Of a stretch of 27,511 nucleotides of DNA, positions 15,274 through 22,978 are shown piece by piece. The stretch comes from an uncultured Corynebacterium sp. GTDB taxonomy: Bacteria > Actinomycetota > Actinomycetes > Mycobacteriales > Mycobacteriaceae. Both the position numbers and the translations under genes were made by a program. Under the pieces are notes generated by a model. That model was given only the letters and a program-made list of their open reading frames with translations. It did not search any database and had not been told where the DNA came from. How positions within the stretch are numbered: position 1 is the stretch's first letter; every line of letters starts with the position of its first letter. The DNA lies in NCBI RefSeq assembly GCF_946221935.1, contig NZ_CAMIGN010000020.1, positions 1-27,511 on the forward strand, written 5' to 3'.

Positions 15274-16434
15274 AAGCTCAACAAAGCTAAACGTGCCCGT
15301 CTCGTGGACATCTTTATCCAATAGGTAAAGGCGCTTTACAGCCACAACGATCGCTTCAGCGATGGTGTCACGCATTGCGGGATCACTGAGGACCTTCATG
15401 TCGCGAGGGCTGGTCAAATAGCCTGGCACAACTTGCACAGTTGGCATACTCGTCAGACGCAAGATATCCCACGTCTGCCCGTGGTTGTAGCAATTCTGCA
15501 ATGAGGTGCGGGCAACGATCTCGCGCTGGATAAAACCGGAGAGCTTTTCACCCACCATGGACGAATAGCCAGTCAGCGAACCAAAGTAAAAGGAGGCTGC
15601 ACCGTTGGCTTTCTCATTAGGGTAAATATCGGTACGCAGGCTAATCATGACATCTGCGCCAAAAGCATTTGCGATGTTCGCACGATCCTGATTCGTTGGA
15701 TTAGCCGATCGTGGCCGAGACAGAATAGTCTCCATTCCAGCGGCAATCATGCGCCCTTCTACCCTGCCCGCAAGGTCCCAAAGGATCTCCTCCTCGGAGA
15801 TCTGCCCATAAGGACCATCGACGATATAGCCTTTGTCAGCGCCACCAAGACCAGGATCAATCACAACTCGCTTGCCCGTGAGTTGGGGTCCGGCAGAACG
15901 GATCTGTTCCTTTTCCCGGATCGATTGCGGGGAACCGCCGGTAATGCGTCGTCCTAGATAGGACAGGGCACGTAGCGTGTCGGGCCCCACCACGCCATCG
16001 TTAGTCAGACCGTAGTTCAGCTGATAATTGACAACGGCGGAATGCGTGCGCGGGCCGAAGTGACCATCGATACGGCTCGTATAAAAGCCGAGGTCGTGAA
16101 GCTGTGTTTGCAGCTGCGCAACATCGTCGCCGACAAATTGATTGCTCTGCAGGGAAAGCACTCGAGCGCCTAAGGTGTAGGAGGCTTCTCGAAGGGCACG
16201 CAGGGTGCCTGGGGTAATGGCACCGTCTGCGATGATTCCACGCTGCTGCTGAAACGCTCGAAGCGCTTCAGCCAGAACCTCGTCAAACACCTCTTCTTCA
16301 CTAGTCCAGCGCTGTGCTTTGCTACCGGTCGCGTCCCCCTCGTACCCTTCCAGCAGTCCCAAGCGTGCCAAGGTACCGCGTACCTCAGCGACGCGCGGAC
16401 TGCGGTCTCCGACGTGGAGAAGCAAACGATCCAC
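15247..16434 (-). CDS. cwlM: CwlM-like cytoplasmic pseudo-amidase
   Basis: Homologue of N-acetylmuramoyl-L-alanine amidases (Amidase_3). It carries two N-terminal peptidoglycan-binding-type repeats (about 10-75 and 95-160), the second clear as LQTQLHDLGFYTSRIDGHFGPRTHSAV. There is no signal peptide. Catalytic features are lost: DPGHGG is DPGLGG, SLHxN is SLRTD, and the late VExG is VVPG. Mycobacterial CwlM is likewise cytoplasmic and, when phosphorylated, activates MurA. By homology this is a regulator of peptidoglycan precursor synthesis rather than a hydrolase. GGAG (16446-16449) lies 11 nt before the GTG at 16434. The frame also allows a GTG at 16446, but that overlaps the ribosome-binding site. 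Confidence 0.88.
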   Translation of the reverse strand: MDRLLLHVGDRSPRVAEVRGTLARLGLLEGYEGDATGSKAQRWTSEEEVFDEVLAEALRAFQQQRGIIADGAITPGTLRALREASYTLGARVLSLQSNQFVGDDVAQLQTQLHDLGFYTSRIDGHFGPRTHSAVVNYQLNYGLTNDGVVGPDTLRALSYLGRRITGGSPQSIREKEQIRSAGPQLTGKRVVIDPGLGGADKGYIVDGPYGQISEEEILWDLAGRVEGRMIAAGMETILSRPRSANPTNQDRANIANAFGADVMISLRTDIYPNEKANGAASFYFGSLTGYSSMVGEKLSGFIQREIVARTSLQNCYNHGQTWDILRLTSMPTVQVVPGYLTSPRDMKVLSDPAMRDTIAEAIVVAVKRLYLLDKDVHETGTFSFVELLQEELPQK

Positions 16435-16549
16435 TGGGCTCAACACTCCAATTCTCTAAAGCTCTTTGGTGCTGGTCGAGCACCCTTAGCGCTGTTCTAA
16501 GTTATGTGCGACGAGGTATTGATCTCGCCTTGTTCTCGCCCACTCTTAT

Positions 16550-16565
16550 TGTGATCTAGATCACT
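16550..16565. promoter_or_regulatory. GlxR/CRP-type operator upstream of cwlM
   Basis: TGTGATCTAGATCACT matches the corynebacterial GlxR consensus TGTGA-NNTANN-TCACA at every fixed base except the last. The inner 14 bp are a perfect palindrome. It lies in the trxA-cwlM gap, about 115 nt upstream of the cwlM start, so control of cwlM is the likely role. Confidence 0.65.
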
Positions 16566-16653
16566 ACCGCATTCCCCTGCGAATAGAGTCGAGCCATAGG
16601 TGCAATTCTAGGGTCTATTGCGCCAATCCGCCTTATAGGCAGGTCAGGCGTGT

Positions 16654-16977
16654 TTAAAGTTGTTCCTCGATGGCAGCTCGAAGAGTGTCTCTATCTTGGG
16701 CGCCACTAAACTCAGCGACCTTCTTGCCATCCTTGAACACTAAGAGAGCCGGAATCGACATCACCTGGAACATAGCGCCCAGCATGCGCTCAGCATCAAT
16801 ATTGACCTTGGCAATTGTGGCCTTGCCATCGAACTCAGCCGCCAGTTCGTCGAGAATGGGCGTCATGGCTAGGCAAGGGCGGCACCATTCGGCCCAAAAG
16901 TCGACCAGAACGGGTTGGCTAGATTCCACTACCTCGGACTTGAAGGTGGCTTGGGTAACGTTCACAATCTCGGACAT
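16654..16977 (-). CDS. trxA: Thioredoxin
   Basis: 107-residue thioredoxin, the standard length, which passes electrons from thioredoxin reductase to cytoplasmic disulfides. The fold is complete: PVLVDFWAEWC at 22-32, the active site WCRPC (C32, C35), KVNIDAERM, and the cis-proline segment SIPALLVFKDG. The active site has Arg in place of the usual Gly, which may shift redox potential. The ATG at 16977 has AGGAG about 12 nt upstream. It follows trxB on the same strand after a 123-nt gap that may hold its own promoter. The neighbourhood sigM-trxB-trxA-cwlM is that of mycobacterial sigM-trxB2-trxC-cwlM. Confidence 0.94.
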   Translation of the reverse strand: MSEIVNVTQATFKSEVVESSQPVLVDFWAEWCRPCLAMTPILDELAAEFDGKATIAKVNIDAERMLGAMFQVMSIPALLVFKDGKKVAEFSGAQDRDTLRAAIEEQL

Positions 16978-17100
16978 AAGAGTGACAAAACTCCTGGTTG
17001 GGGCGCATTCTCATTAGGTTGGAGGTTACCCTTCAACGTATAAATATCCTATGCGCAGACGGTGGAATTTACCTAAAGGTGACCGAATGTGACCGTTCCG

Positions 17101-18108
17101 TTACTGGGCTGCGAGATATGCCTCGGCATCCAGGGCGGCGCGGCAGCCGGAGCCAGCCGCGGTAATGGCCTGCTGGTAATGGGAATCCACCAGGTCACCA
17201 GCGGCGAACACACCGGGCAGGCTGGTGCGGGTGGAAGGCTCCTCGACCTTCACATAGCCATTGTCCTGTAGTTCCACCTGGCCTTCGAAGACCGTCGTGC
17301 GCGGGTCGTGGCCGATTGCAACAAACATCGCATCCATTGGCACGTCCGTACGCTCTCCGGTCTGCGTATCCTCCACAACGAGTGTTTCTACGCTCTTGTC
17401 GCCCTTAACCTCTACGACTTTGGCGTTGGTCCGGAACTTGATCTTCGGATTGTTACGGGCGCGCTCCTCCATGATCTTGGAGGCACGGAATTCATCGCGA
17501 CGGTGGATGATAGTCACGCTTTCGCCGAACTTCGTAAGGAAGTCGGCTTCCTCCATCGCGGAATCGCCACCACCGATCACAGCGATCTGCTTGTCCTTGA
17601 AGAAGAAACCATCGCAGGTTGCGCAGGCGGATACACCGCGCCCCAGCAGCTCCTGCTCGCCGGGAACGTTCAGATAGCGCGGGGCGGCACCGGTAGCCAG
17701 AATCACCGCGCGAGCCTGGTACTCCTCCCCATAGACCCACACCTTCTTGATCTCGCCGGAAAGGTCGACCTTCTCGACCTCCTCCTGGCGCAGATCAGCA
17801 CCGAAGCGCTCGGCCTGTGCGCGCATTTCCTCCATAAGATCCGGGCCCATAATGCCCTTCTGGAAGCCGGGGAAGTTCTCCACCTCGGTGGTCTGCATCA
17901 GCAAACCGCCGTACTCCACGCCTTCAAACACAACCGGGTTCAGCTCGGCACGCGCTGCGTACACTGCCGCGGTGTAGCCTGCGGGTCCTGACCCGATAAT
18001 GATGACGTCATGAACCTGGCCCGCACTCTGGGTGCCGGCGTCCGCGCTCGCGGCCTCCGTTGAATCGCTATTGAGAATACCGCTGGCCTGCAGGAATGGC
18101 TGGTTCAT
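17101..18108 (-). CDS. trxB: Thioredoxin reductase (NADPH)
   Basis: Homodimeric FAD enzyme that reduces thioredoxin with NADPH. 335 residues. FAD-binding GSGPAG lies at 39-44, the redox-active CATC at 162-165, and the NADPH-binding GGGDSAMEEA at 179-188. The C-terminal FAD motif is GVFAAGDLVD. The first 32 residues (NQPFLQASGILNSDSTEAAS) are an extra polar N-terminal stretch before the usual VHDVIIIG start. The ATG at 18108 has AAAGGA five to six nt upstream and no good alternative start. It lies 38 nt after sigM, and an ECF-type promoter covers the sigM stop codon. Confidence 0.96.
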   Translation of the reverse strand: MNQPFLQASGILNSDSTEAASADAGTQSAGQVHDVIIIGSGPAGYTAAVYAARAELNPVVFEGVEYGGLLMQTTEVENFPGFQKGIMGPDLMEEMRAQAERFGADLRQEEVEKVDLSGEIKKVWVYGEEYQARAVILATGAAPRYLNVPGEQELLGRGVSACATCDGFFFKDKQIAVIGGGDSAMEEADFLTKFGESVTIIHRRDEFRASKIMEERARNNPKIKFRTNAKVVEVKGDKSVETLVVEDTQTGERTDVPMDAMFVAIGHDPRTTVFEGQVELQDNGYVKVEEPSTRTSLPGVFAAGDLVDSHYQQAITAAGSGCRAALDAEAYLAAQ

Positions 18109-18146
18109 GATTATCCTTTGAGGTCGAAGATGTCGTTCACCCCAGT

Positions 18147-18761
18147 CTAACCGGCTGCGGCCATTCCGTATTCCTCTGCCCCACCGAGATGTTCACACAT
18201 CATCCGCTTCGCGCGGTTCTTTCGTGATTTCACGGTGCCGATTGGAATGCCTAGCTGTGCTGCTGCGTGAGCCTCACTGAGTCCCCGGATCTCCGTCAGT
18301 ACCACCACGTCGCGCATCTCGGGGGATAGCTGTCGCAGGCTGCGGTGCACATCCAGCCGTGCGACCGTTGCTTCTTCCCGCGCTCCTAGCGCCGGCAGCG
18401 TCCGCGTCCGCTCACTGAAGTCCTCCCGCCCCGGTTGGGCCTCACGGTTATAGCGCTGCATGTAAGACAGTGCTGCGTTGCGCATAATCGTGGCCATCCA
18501 CGTGCTCACGCTCGCTGAACGTTTTCCACTAAAGCGCGAGGCAAAGCGGTGCACTCGCAACAACCCCTCCTGGTAAACGTCCATTTGATGGGCTTCGGGC
18601 ACATTCACCCGTCGAAGAGCCCACCACAGCGTGCGCTGGTGGCGGTCGATCAGTTCACGAAATGCGCCGGGTTGCCCCTCGTTATGTCCGCGTAGTAGCT
18701 CGTGGTCGGTTTGCTCTGTTGGCCGTTTATGAGCCGTTTTTCTTGGTGACGCCCCCTGCAT
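18147..18761 (-). CDS. sigM: ECF sigma factor SigM
   Basis: Extracytoplasmic-function sigma factor, which in Corynebacterium and Mycobacterium directs disulfide- and oxidative-stress genes. The start at 18761 (second of two adjacent ATGs) follows AAGGGGG by six nt and gives 204 residues. The frame extends upstream to 18899 but that part shows no sigma similarity. Region 2 covers MDVYQEGLLRVHRFASRFSG and VSTWMATIMRNAALSYMQRY. Region 4 covers LRQLSPEMRDVVVLTEIRGL and AAAQLGIPIGTVKSRKNRAK with a helix-turn-helix. In mycobacteria an anti-sigma gene (rsmA) lies between sigM and trxB2. None fits in the 38 nt here. Confidence 0.92.
   Translation of the reverse strand: MQGASPRKTAHKRPTEQTDHELLRGHNEGQPGAFRELIDRHQRTLWWALRRVNVPEAHQMDVYQEGLLRVHRFASRFSGKRSASVSTWMATIMRNAALSYMQRYNREAQPGREDFSERTRTLPALGAREEATVARLDVHRSLRQLSPEMRDVVVLTEIRGLSEAHAAAQLGIPIGTVKSRKNRAKRMMCEHLGGAEEYGMAAAG
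18149..18174 (-). promoter_or_regulatory. ECF-type (SigH/SigM-like) promoter for trxB
   Basis: Leftward GGAATA (18174-18169), 17-nt spacer, GTT (18151-18149). This agrees with the C. glutamicum SigH/SigM pattern GGAAT-N16-19-GTT. It overlaps the last eight codons and stop of sigM. The predicted transcript would start about 35 nt before trxB. Confidence 0.6.
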
Positions 18762-18808
18762 CATCTTCCCCCTTAGTATGACGTCGGGGCCGTGCCGCCC
18801 CCGTGTCA

Positions 18809-18838
18809 CACACTTTATTCTGTGCTGAATGAAGTGTG
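18809..18838. repeat. Imperfect inverted repeat upstream of sigM
   Basis: CACACTTTATT and AATGAAGTGTG pair over 11 positions with one T-G mismatch and an 8-nt loop. It lies 48-77 nt upstream of the sigM start. It may be an operator or a leader hairpin. The sequence alone does not decide. Confidence 0.4.
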
Positions 18839-18856
18839 GGGGCAAAGAACTGAACC

Positions 18857-18865
18857 TGTGGATAA
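18857..18865. promoter_or_regulatory. Isolated perfect DnaA box
   Basis: TGTGGATAA, identical to the oriC boxes, in the murJ-sigM gap about 13 kb from the origin. It is the only perfect copy I found outside the origin and dnaA regions. Confidence 0.5.
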
Positions 18866-18873
18866 CTGCAAAC

Positions 18874-18915
18874 GGCGCCGACCTCATTGTGAACTTCACA
18901 GTTGAGGTGGGCGCC
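18874..18915 (-). terminator. Composite hairpin between murJ and sigM
   Basis: A 42-nt imperfect palindrome: GGCGCC and GGCGCC outer arms, one mismatch, ACCTCA / TGAGGT, then an inner GTGA / TCAC hairpin. It lies 54 nt after the murJ stop. The next bases leftward are GTTTGCAGTT, so it resembles a terminator with a poor U-tract. Confidence 0.5.
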
Positions 18916-18968
18916 GCTATGCGCTAAAGGATTGATGCGCTATGGGTTTGGCTTAGCCACAGTGCAGG

Positions 18969-21900
18969 TCAGCCGACGGGTTGAATCGACTGCGCGGGCT
19001 GGCGTGACTGTGCCGGCTGGGCTGGCTGTGCCGACGGTTTTGGCTGTGCCGGCTGGCGCTGCTCTGAGGGCTGGGTCGGCTGAGTAGCGCTGGAATCCTC
19101 GTCGGAAGTCGCCTGGTCGAGCCAGTTGCCGGCGGCGGAAACCTCACTGATCGTCGCGGGCTTCGGAAGCGGCAGACCCGTAATCCAGATCAGCAGGCGA
19201 TTGCCCTTCGCTGCGCTGACCTTGTCGGTATCGTACTTACCTTTTTCTCGATTGCTCTCTTCGTTTTCATTCTCGTTGCCATCGCCCTCCCCCGCTGCGG
19301 CAGATGCTCCGGTGTCGTTACCATCTGCACCATCTGCGCCACGGCTCGTATTACCCGCGCCCCAGTTGGAATCGCTGGCGCTGCCAGTACCGGCGAGGTT
19401 CACGGTCATGTCGGCAGAATCCGCCTTCACGGTCTTGAGCAGCTGAGTCTGATCCAGAGACGCCAACTTGCCGTTGCTGTCGGCGGTCGCCAATCGCAGT
19501 TCCATGGTGGTTCCGCGGGTCAGACCGCGCAGCTGAACCTGCGACAGGGCGGTGCCCTCTGGCAGCGTCATAAGCAGTCCGATTCCAGGCTTAGTGGTGC
19601 CAGGCTCGCCTCCGAGCTGCACAGTTGCGGGATTGGACTGCCAGAACGTCTCCGGATCTCCGTCGGTAATCAGGCGCGCCAAGTCCGGTCGATCCAGCGG
19701 CCAGTCCACATCGGCGGGGAGCCACTCGAGCGGCTTGCTCAAAGGGACATCCGCAGGATCCACGCCACGCACGGCCTGCGCACCCTGACGCAGCGAGTCG
19801 GTGGACAACGGCGAATCCTTGCGGTCGCCGCCGACGACACTGACCACTGCTGCGACCAAAGCAGCGATGATGACGACGGAGATGAAAGCGATAGCCGCCG
19901 CAGCAGCCATGCCGACCGGACGGTTGCCCTCGGCGCCGAAACCAGAACGAGCACTTGGATCCGGGGTTTGATCTTCCTGGATCGCCAGCTGACCCGACTT
20001 CAGGTCTCGCAGGCTCTTCGCAGCCTTGTGCAGATCCTCCGGTTCGACCTTCTCTCCATCGAATTCGTGGATCTTCTTGTAGATACGGGTGAGCTCCTCC
20101 GGTACTTGTTCATACGGGACATGCTCCAGCAGCAGTCGCAGTGCGACGGCCACGCCGTGGGCATCCTGTGCCGTGTCATCGTGAGGCAGAACACCCGGAA
20201 AGGCCAGGACGGCTGCTCCATCAGTGCCGATGCGCACACGATCGCGGTGATCCAAGCCCAACGCAGTGCCACTGGCCTCCGCCTGTGCGGCAGCATCTGC
20301 CAGAGAGGCTACGGCGAAAGCTGCGGCCAGCGGCTCCGGCTGGCTCTCCGCCACCTTCGTCAGAGGCGAGCCCTGTACCCAACTGGAAACGATGACAACC
20401 AGATTGCCGTAGTCGATGACACGATTGACCTGCGCCATGCCCGGCGCATCGAACTGCTTAAGCTTGGCCGAGCGACGCAGCATTTCGTCCTTTGCGTGGG
20501 CCACTGCCGGGCCGTTTACAGGCACGGATACTCCGGGCTCCACCTGCGAACGGGCAAAGGCCACCGGATCCATGATCGTGAGACCCACAATGTCGCCCGT
20601 CGCCAGTTCGCGCCCCTGCCAGAAGCGGGCGGCGGACCAACCTCCGTGGTCGGCCAGCAGACGGTAGCGGCCTTCCAGCAGCGGCGCACCCGGCACCAGG
20701 CGTGGGCCGCGCACCCGGCCAGCTGCCAATGGTGGGAGCGCCACGCCCGCCATCATGTGGTCCAGAGCAATGGCCTCGCGGGCAGCCAGTTCCTGAGGCG
20801 AGAGACGACGGGGACCAGCCTCGACGGTGGATTGTTCGTCGCTGGGGAGTGGGCGTCGAGAAGGAAGAACCCGAGACAACCCCGGAATGCGCGACAGAGC
20901 CCCCACCAGAGTTTGAATCTCTGGCAGTGGGGCGCGCACGAGGATCAACCCGGTAACACCGAGGAACAGCACACCAGCGATAAACAGGCGGACAACAAAC
21001 CAGGGGTTAGCTAGTGTCTGGAATGCGTAGCGCGCCAGCACCACATCTACGCGCCAGGCGATCAGAGCACCGACCAGCGAGGATCCCAGCGCCCACAGCA
21101 CCGTCATCGTCACCTTGCGGAACTGTAGATCACCTAGTGAACGCCGCAGCAGGCGATCGCCAATAATGGCACCGGCCATGAAGCCCAGGCCGTTGGCCGC
21201 ACCCAGCAGCACCACGACCAAGCGGGGTTCGGTGGCGATCTGTGGGGCAATGTAGGCGAAGGCCAGCTTCGTTACGGTAATTCCGGCGATGATGAAGGTC
21301 GGCGTCCAGACTTCCTCGCGGGCATAGAACACGCGCAGGTGCAGCAAAACCAGTGCATAGGGAATCAAGGTGAACGCGGAGAAGCTGATGGTCCAGCCCA
21401 ACACGTTCGCGTCATCCAGCGAGAACTCCTTATACGCAAAAAGCGCCGCGGAAACCAGCGTGCCGAAGCAAGTGAAGAACACGATGATCGGCACCATCGC
21501 CAGCATCGTTAGCTTCGAGGCGACAGTTAGGTCGCGCACCACAGCCTTGTCGTCGCCCTCCGCCGCATTGCGGGACAGGCGCGGCATCACAGCCGTAAGT
21601 AGCGTTACGCCGATCACGCCGTAGGGCATCTGCAGTAGCTGCCAGGCCTGCATGTAGATTGTCGGCGCGACCTCCCATGTATCGGAGGCGATGCGGTTGT
21701 TGAGCAGCCAGCCGACCTGGGAGATAGCCACGTACACGACGATGGCGATGGCCATGCCGCCGAAGGACTTCAGGCGCTCGTCGATACCCCACAGGGGGCG
21801 TAGGTTAATGCCGGCCTTGCGCAGGAAAGGCACCATGATCAGTGCCTGCATGACCACACCCGCAGTGGTGCCCAGGCCCAGCAGCAGGACGTGTGGATCC

Positions 21901-22943
21901 GTGATGGTCACATTGTCCATCGGCTGCAGTTTCGTGTCCCGCGGCAGGAACATGTACAGTCCCAGCACCGCGAGTGTGACCACGTTGTTCACCACAGGCG
22001 CCCACGCGCCGGGTTTGAACACTCCCTTGGTATTGAGGATCGCCATGAACACCGCGAACATCGCGTAGAACATGATCTGCGGCAGCACCAGGTAGGCAAA
22101 TGCCGTGGACATGCCGACATTCACATGGCCCTCGGAATCCAGACTCATGCGCACCAGCAGTGGTGCACACGCCACGGAGACCAAGGTGATGACAACGGTC
22201 AGTGAGAACGTAAGCGTCAAAAGTCTTCGTATGAAGGCCTCGCCGCGATCCGCGTCCTCCTTCTCGGCGCGCACCAGCACTGGCACCACCAGCGAGGTCA
22301 ACACGGCACCGAGAACCAGCTCGGTCACCAGGTTCGGCAGCGTGTTGGCGGTGTTGAACGCACTGGCCACCGCGCCGCCCAGCGCCGAGGCAATGAATAC
22401 CGTGCGCAGGAAGCCCGTGATGCGGCTAATCAGCGTTGCAATCGCCATAGAGCCGCCAGCGCGTACGATCTGCTCGTCACTTTGCTTATCGTTCTGATCG
22501 CTGGCCTGCCCGTTGCTGTGCCCGCTGCCCTGCTCACCACTTTCGTTGCCACCGTAGTTGCCGCTGTTGTCGTTACTGTGGTCGTTACTGTGGTCGCCGC
22601 CGCTTGTGGCAGTGCGAAGGCTGGTTTCGCGCTCGGTCGTTGCACTCACCGTGCTGCCTGCGGCCGGGTTGCTATCGCCAACGGCTGCCGCATTGTGGGC
22701 GCCGGATGCTTGGTCACCAACCATGGCAACATCGCCGTGGCCACTAGCGGAGGTCGGGTTTACCTCTGTGGAGCTTTGTGACGCCCCGTCTCCGCCCGCC
22801 GACACACCAGTCTTAGCGCGGTCTTTCTTCGGCGCTAGCGCCGGCGGCTGGGTTGCGCGGAAACGTCCACGTTGCCCAGCCGAGGGGCTAGCTGGTAGGT
22901 CTTCCCTCTCTTGCTCAGAAGTCACTACTCCATCTTTATGCAC
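18969..22943 (-). CDS. murJ: Lipid II flippase MurJ fused to a pseudokinase and extracytoplasmic domain
   Basis: 1324-residue fusion protein, built like mycobacterial MviN/Rv3910 but longer. Residues 1-158 are polar, Gly/Ser/Asn-rich and disordered. Residues 160-690 are the MATE-like MurJ core with about 14 membrane segments (start RAGGSMAIATLISRITGFLRT). Residues 755-985 form a kinase-like domain with no catalytic lysine (VGLTIMD) and no DFG, hence a pseudokinase. In mycobacteria its phosphorylated form recruits FhaA. A single membrane segment follows at about 1010-1037, then an extracytoplasmic beta-type domain, a D/E/N-rich insert (1200-1235) and a P/Q/A-repeat tail. The GTG at 22943 is the most upstream start; the exact start is uncertain. 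It follows DUF6049 by 35 nt. Confidence 0.93.
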   Translation of the reverse strand: MHKDGVVTSEQEREDLPASPSAGQRGRFRATQPPALAPKKDRAKTGVSAGGDGASQSSTEVNPTSASGHGDVAMVGDQASGAHNAAAVGDSNPAAGSTVSATTERETSLRTATSGGDHSNDHSNDNSGNYGGNESGEQGSGHSNGQASDQNDKQSDEQIVRAGGSMAIATLISRITGFLRTVFIASALGGAVASAFNTANTLPNLVTELVLGAVLTSLVVPVLVRAEKEDADRGEAFIRRLLTLTFSLTVVITLVSVACAPLLVRMSLDSEGHVNVGMSTAFAYLVLPQIMFYAMFAVFMAILNTKGVFKPGAWAPVVNNVVTLAVLGLYMFLPRDTKLQPMDNVTITDPHVLLLGLGTTAGVVMQALIMVPFLRKAGINLRPLWGIDERLKSFGGMAIAIVVYVAISQVGWLLNNRIASDTWEVAPTIYMQAWQLLQMPYGVIGVTLLTAVMPRLSRNAAEGDDKAVVRDLTVASKLTMLAMVPIIVFFTCFGTLVSAALFAYKEFSLDDANVLGWTISFSAFTLIPYALVLLHLRVFYAREEVWTPTFIIAGITVTKLAFAYIAPQIATEPRLVVVLLGAANGLGFMAGAIIGDRLLRRSLGDLQFRKVTMTVLWALGSSLVGALIAWRVDVVLARYAFQTLANPWFVVRLFIAGVLFLGVTGLILVRAPLPEIQTLVGALSRIPGLSRVLPSRRPLPSDEQSTVEAGPRRLSPQELAAREAIALDHMMAGVALPPLAAGRVRGPRLVPGAPLLEGRYRLLADHGGWSAARFWQGRELATGDIVGLTIMDPVAFARSQVEPGVSVPVNGPAVAHAKDEMLRRSAKLKQFDAPGMAQVNRVIDYGNLVVIVSSWVQGSPLTKVAESQPEPLAAAFAVASLADAAAQAEASGTALGLDHRDRVRIGTDGAAVLAFPGVLPHDDTAQDAHGVAVALRLLLEHVPYEQVPEELTRIYKKIHEFDGEKVEPEDLHKAAKSLRDLKSGQLAIQEDQTPDPSARSGFGAEGNRPVGMAAAAAIAFISVVIIAALVAAVVSVVGGDRKDSPLSTDSLRQGAQAVRGVDPADVPLSKPLEWLPADVDWPLDRPDLARLITDGDPETFWQSNPATVQLGGEPGTTKPGIGLLMTLPEGTALSQVQLRGLTRGTTMELRLATADSNGKLASLDQTQLLKTVKADSADMTVNLAGTGSASDSNWGAGNTSRGADGADGNDTGASAAAGEGDGNENENEESNREKGKYDTDKVSAAKGNRLLIWITGLPLPKPATISEVSAAGNWLDQATSDEDSSATQPTQPSEQRQPAQPKPSAQPAQPAQSRQPAQSIQPVG

Positions 22944-22978
22944 CAGCCGTATATTGCCTAACGGAGAAGTGGGCGTGT

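Noticed and set aside
16608..16653. Nested GC hairpin after trxA as terminator
   Set aside because: Short interrupted stems (CGCC/GGCG, GCCT/AGGC) without a U-tract; too weak to list.
18889..18901. TGTGAACTTCACA as a GlxR site
   Set aside because: The half-site spacing is three instead of six bases; it is better explained as the tip of the murJ-sigM hairpin.
19968..21014. 348-codon open frame on the + strand inside murJ
   Set aside because: Covers the pseudokinase and transmembrane coding part of murJ in antisense; composition looks like a shadow frame (many His, Arg, Gln).
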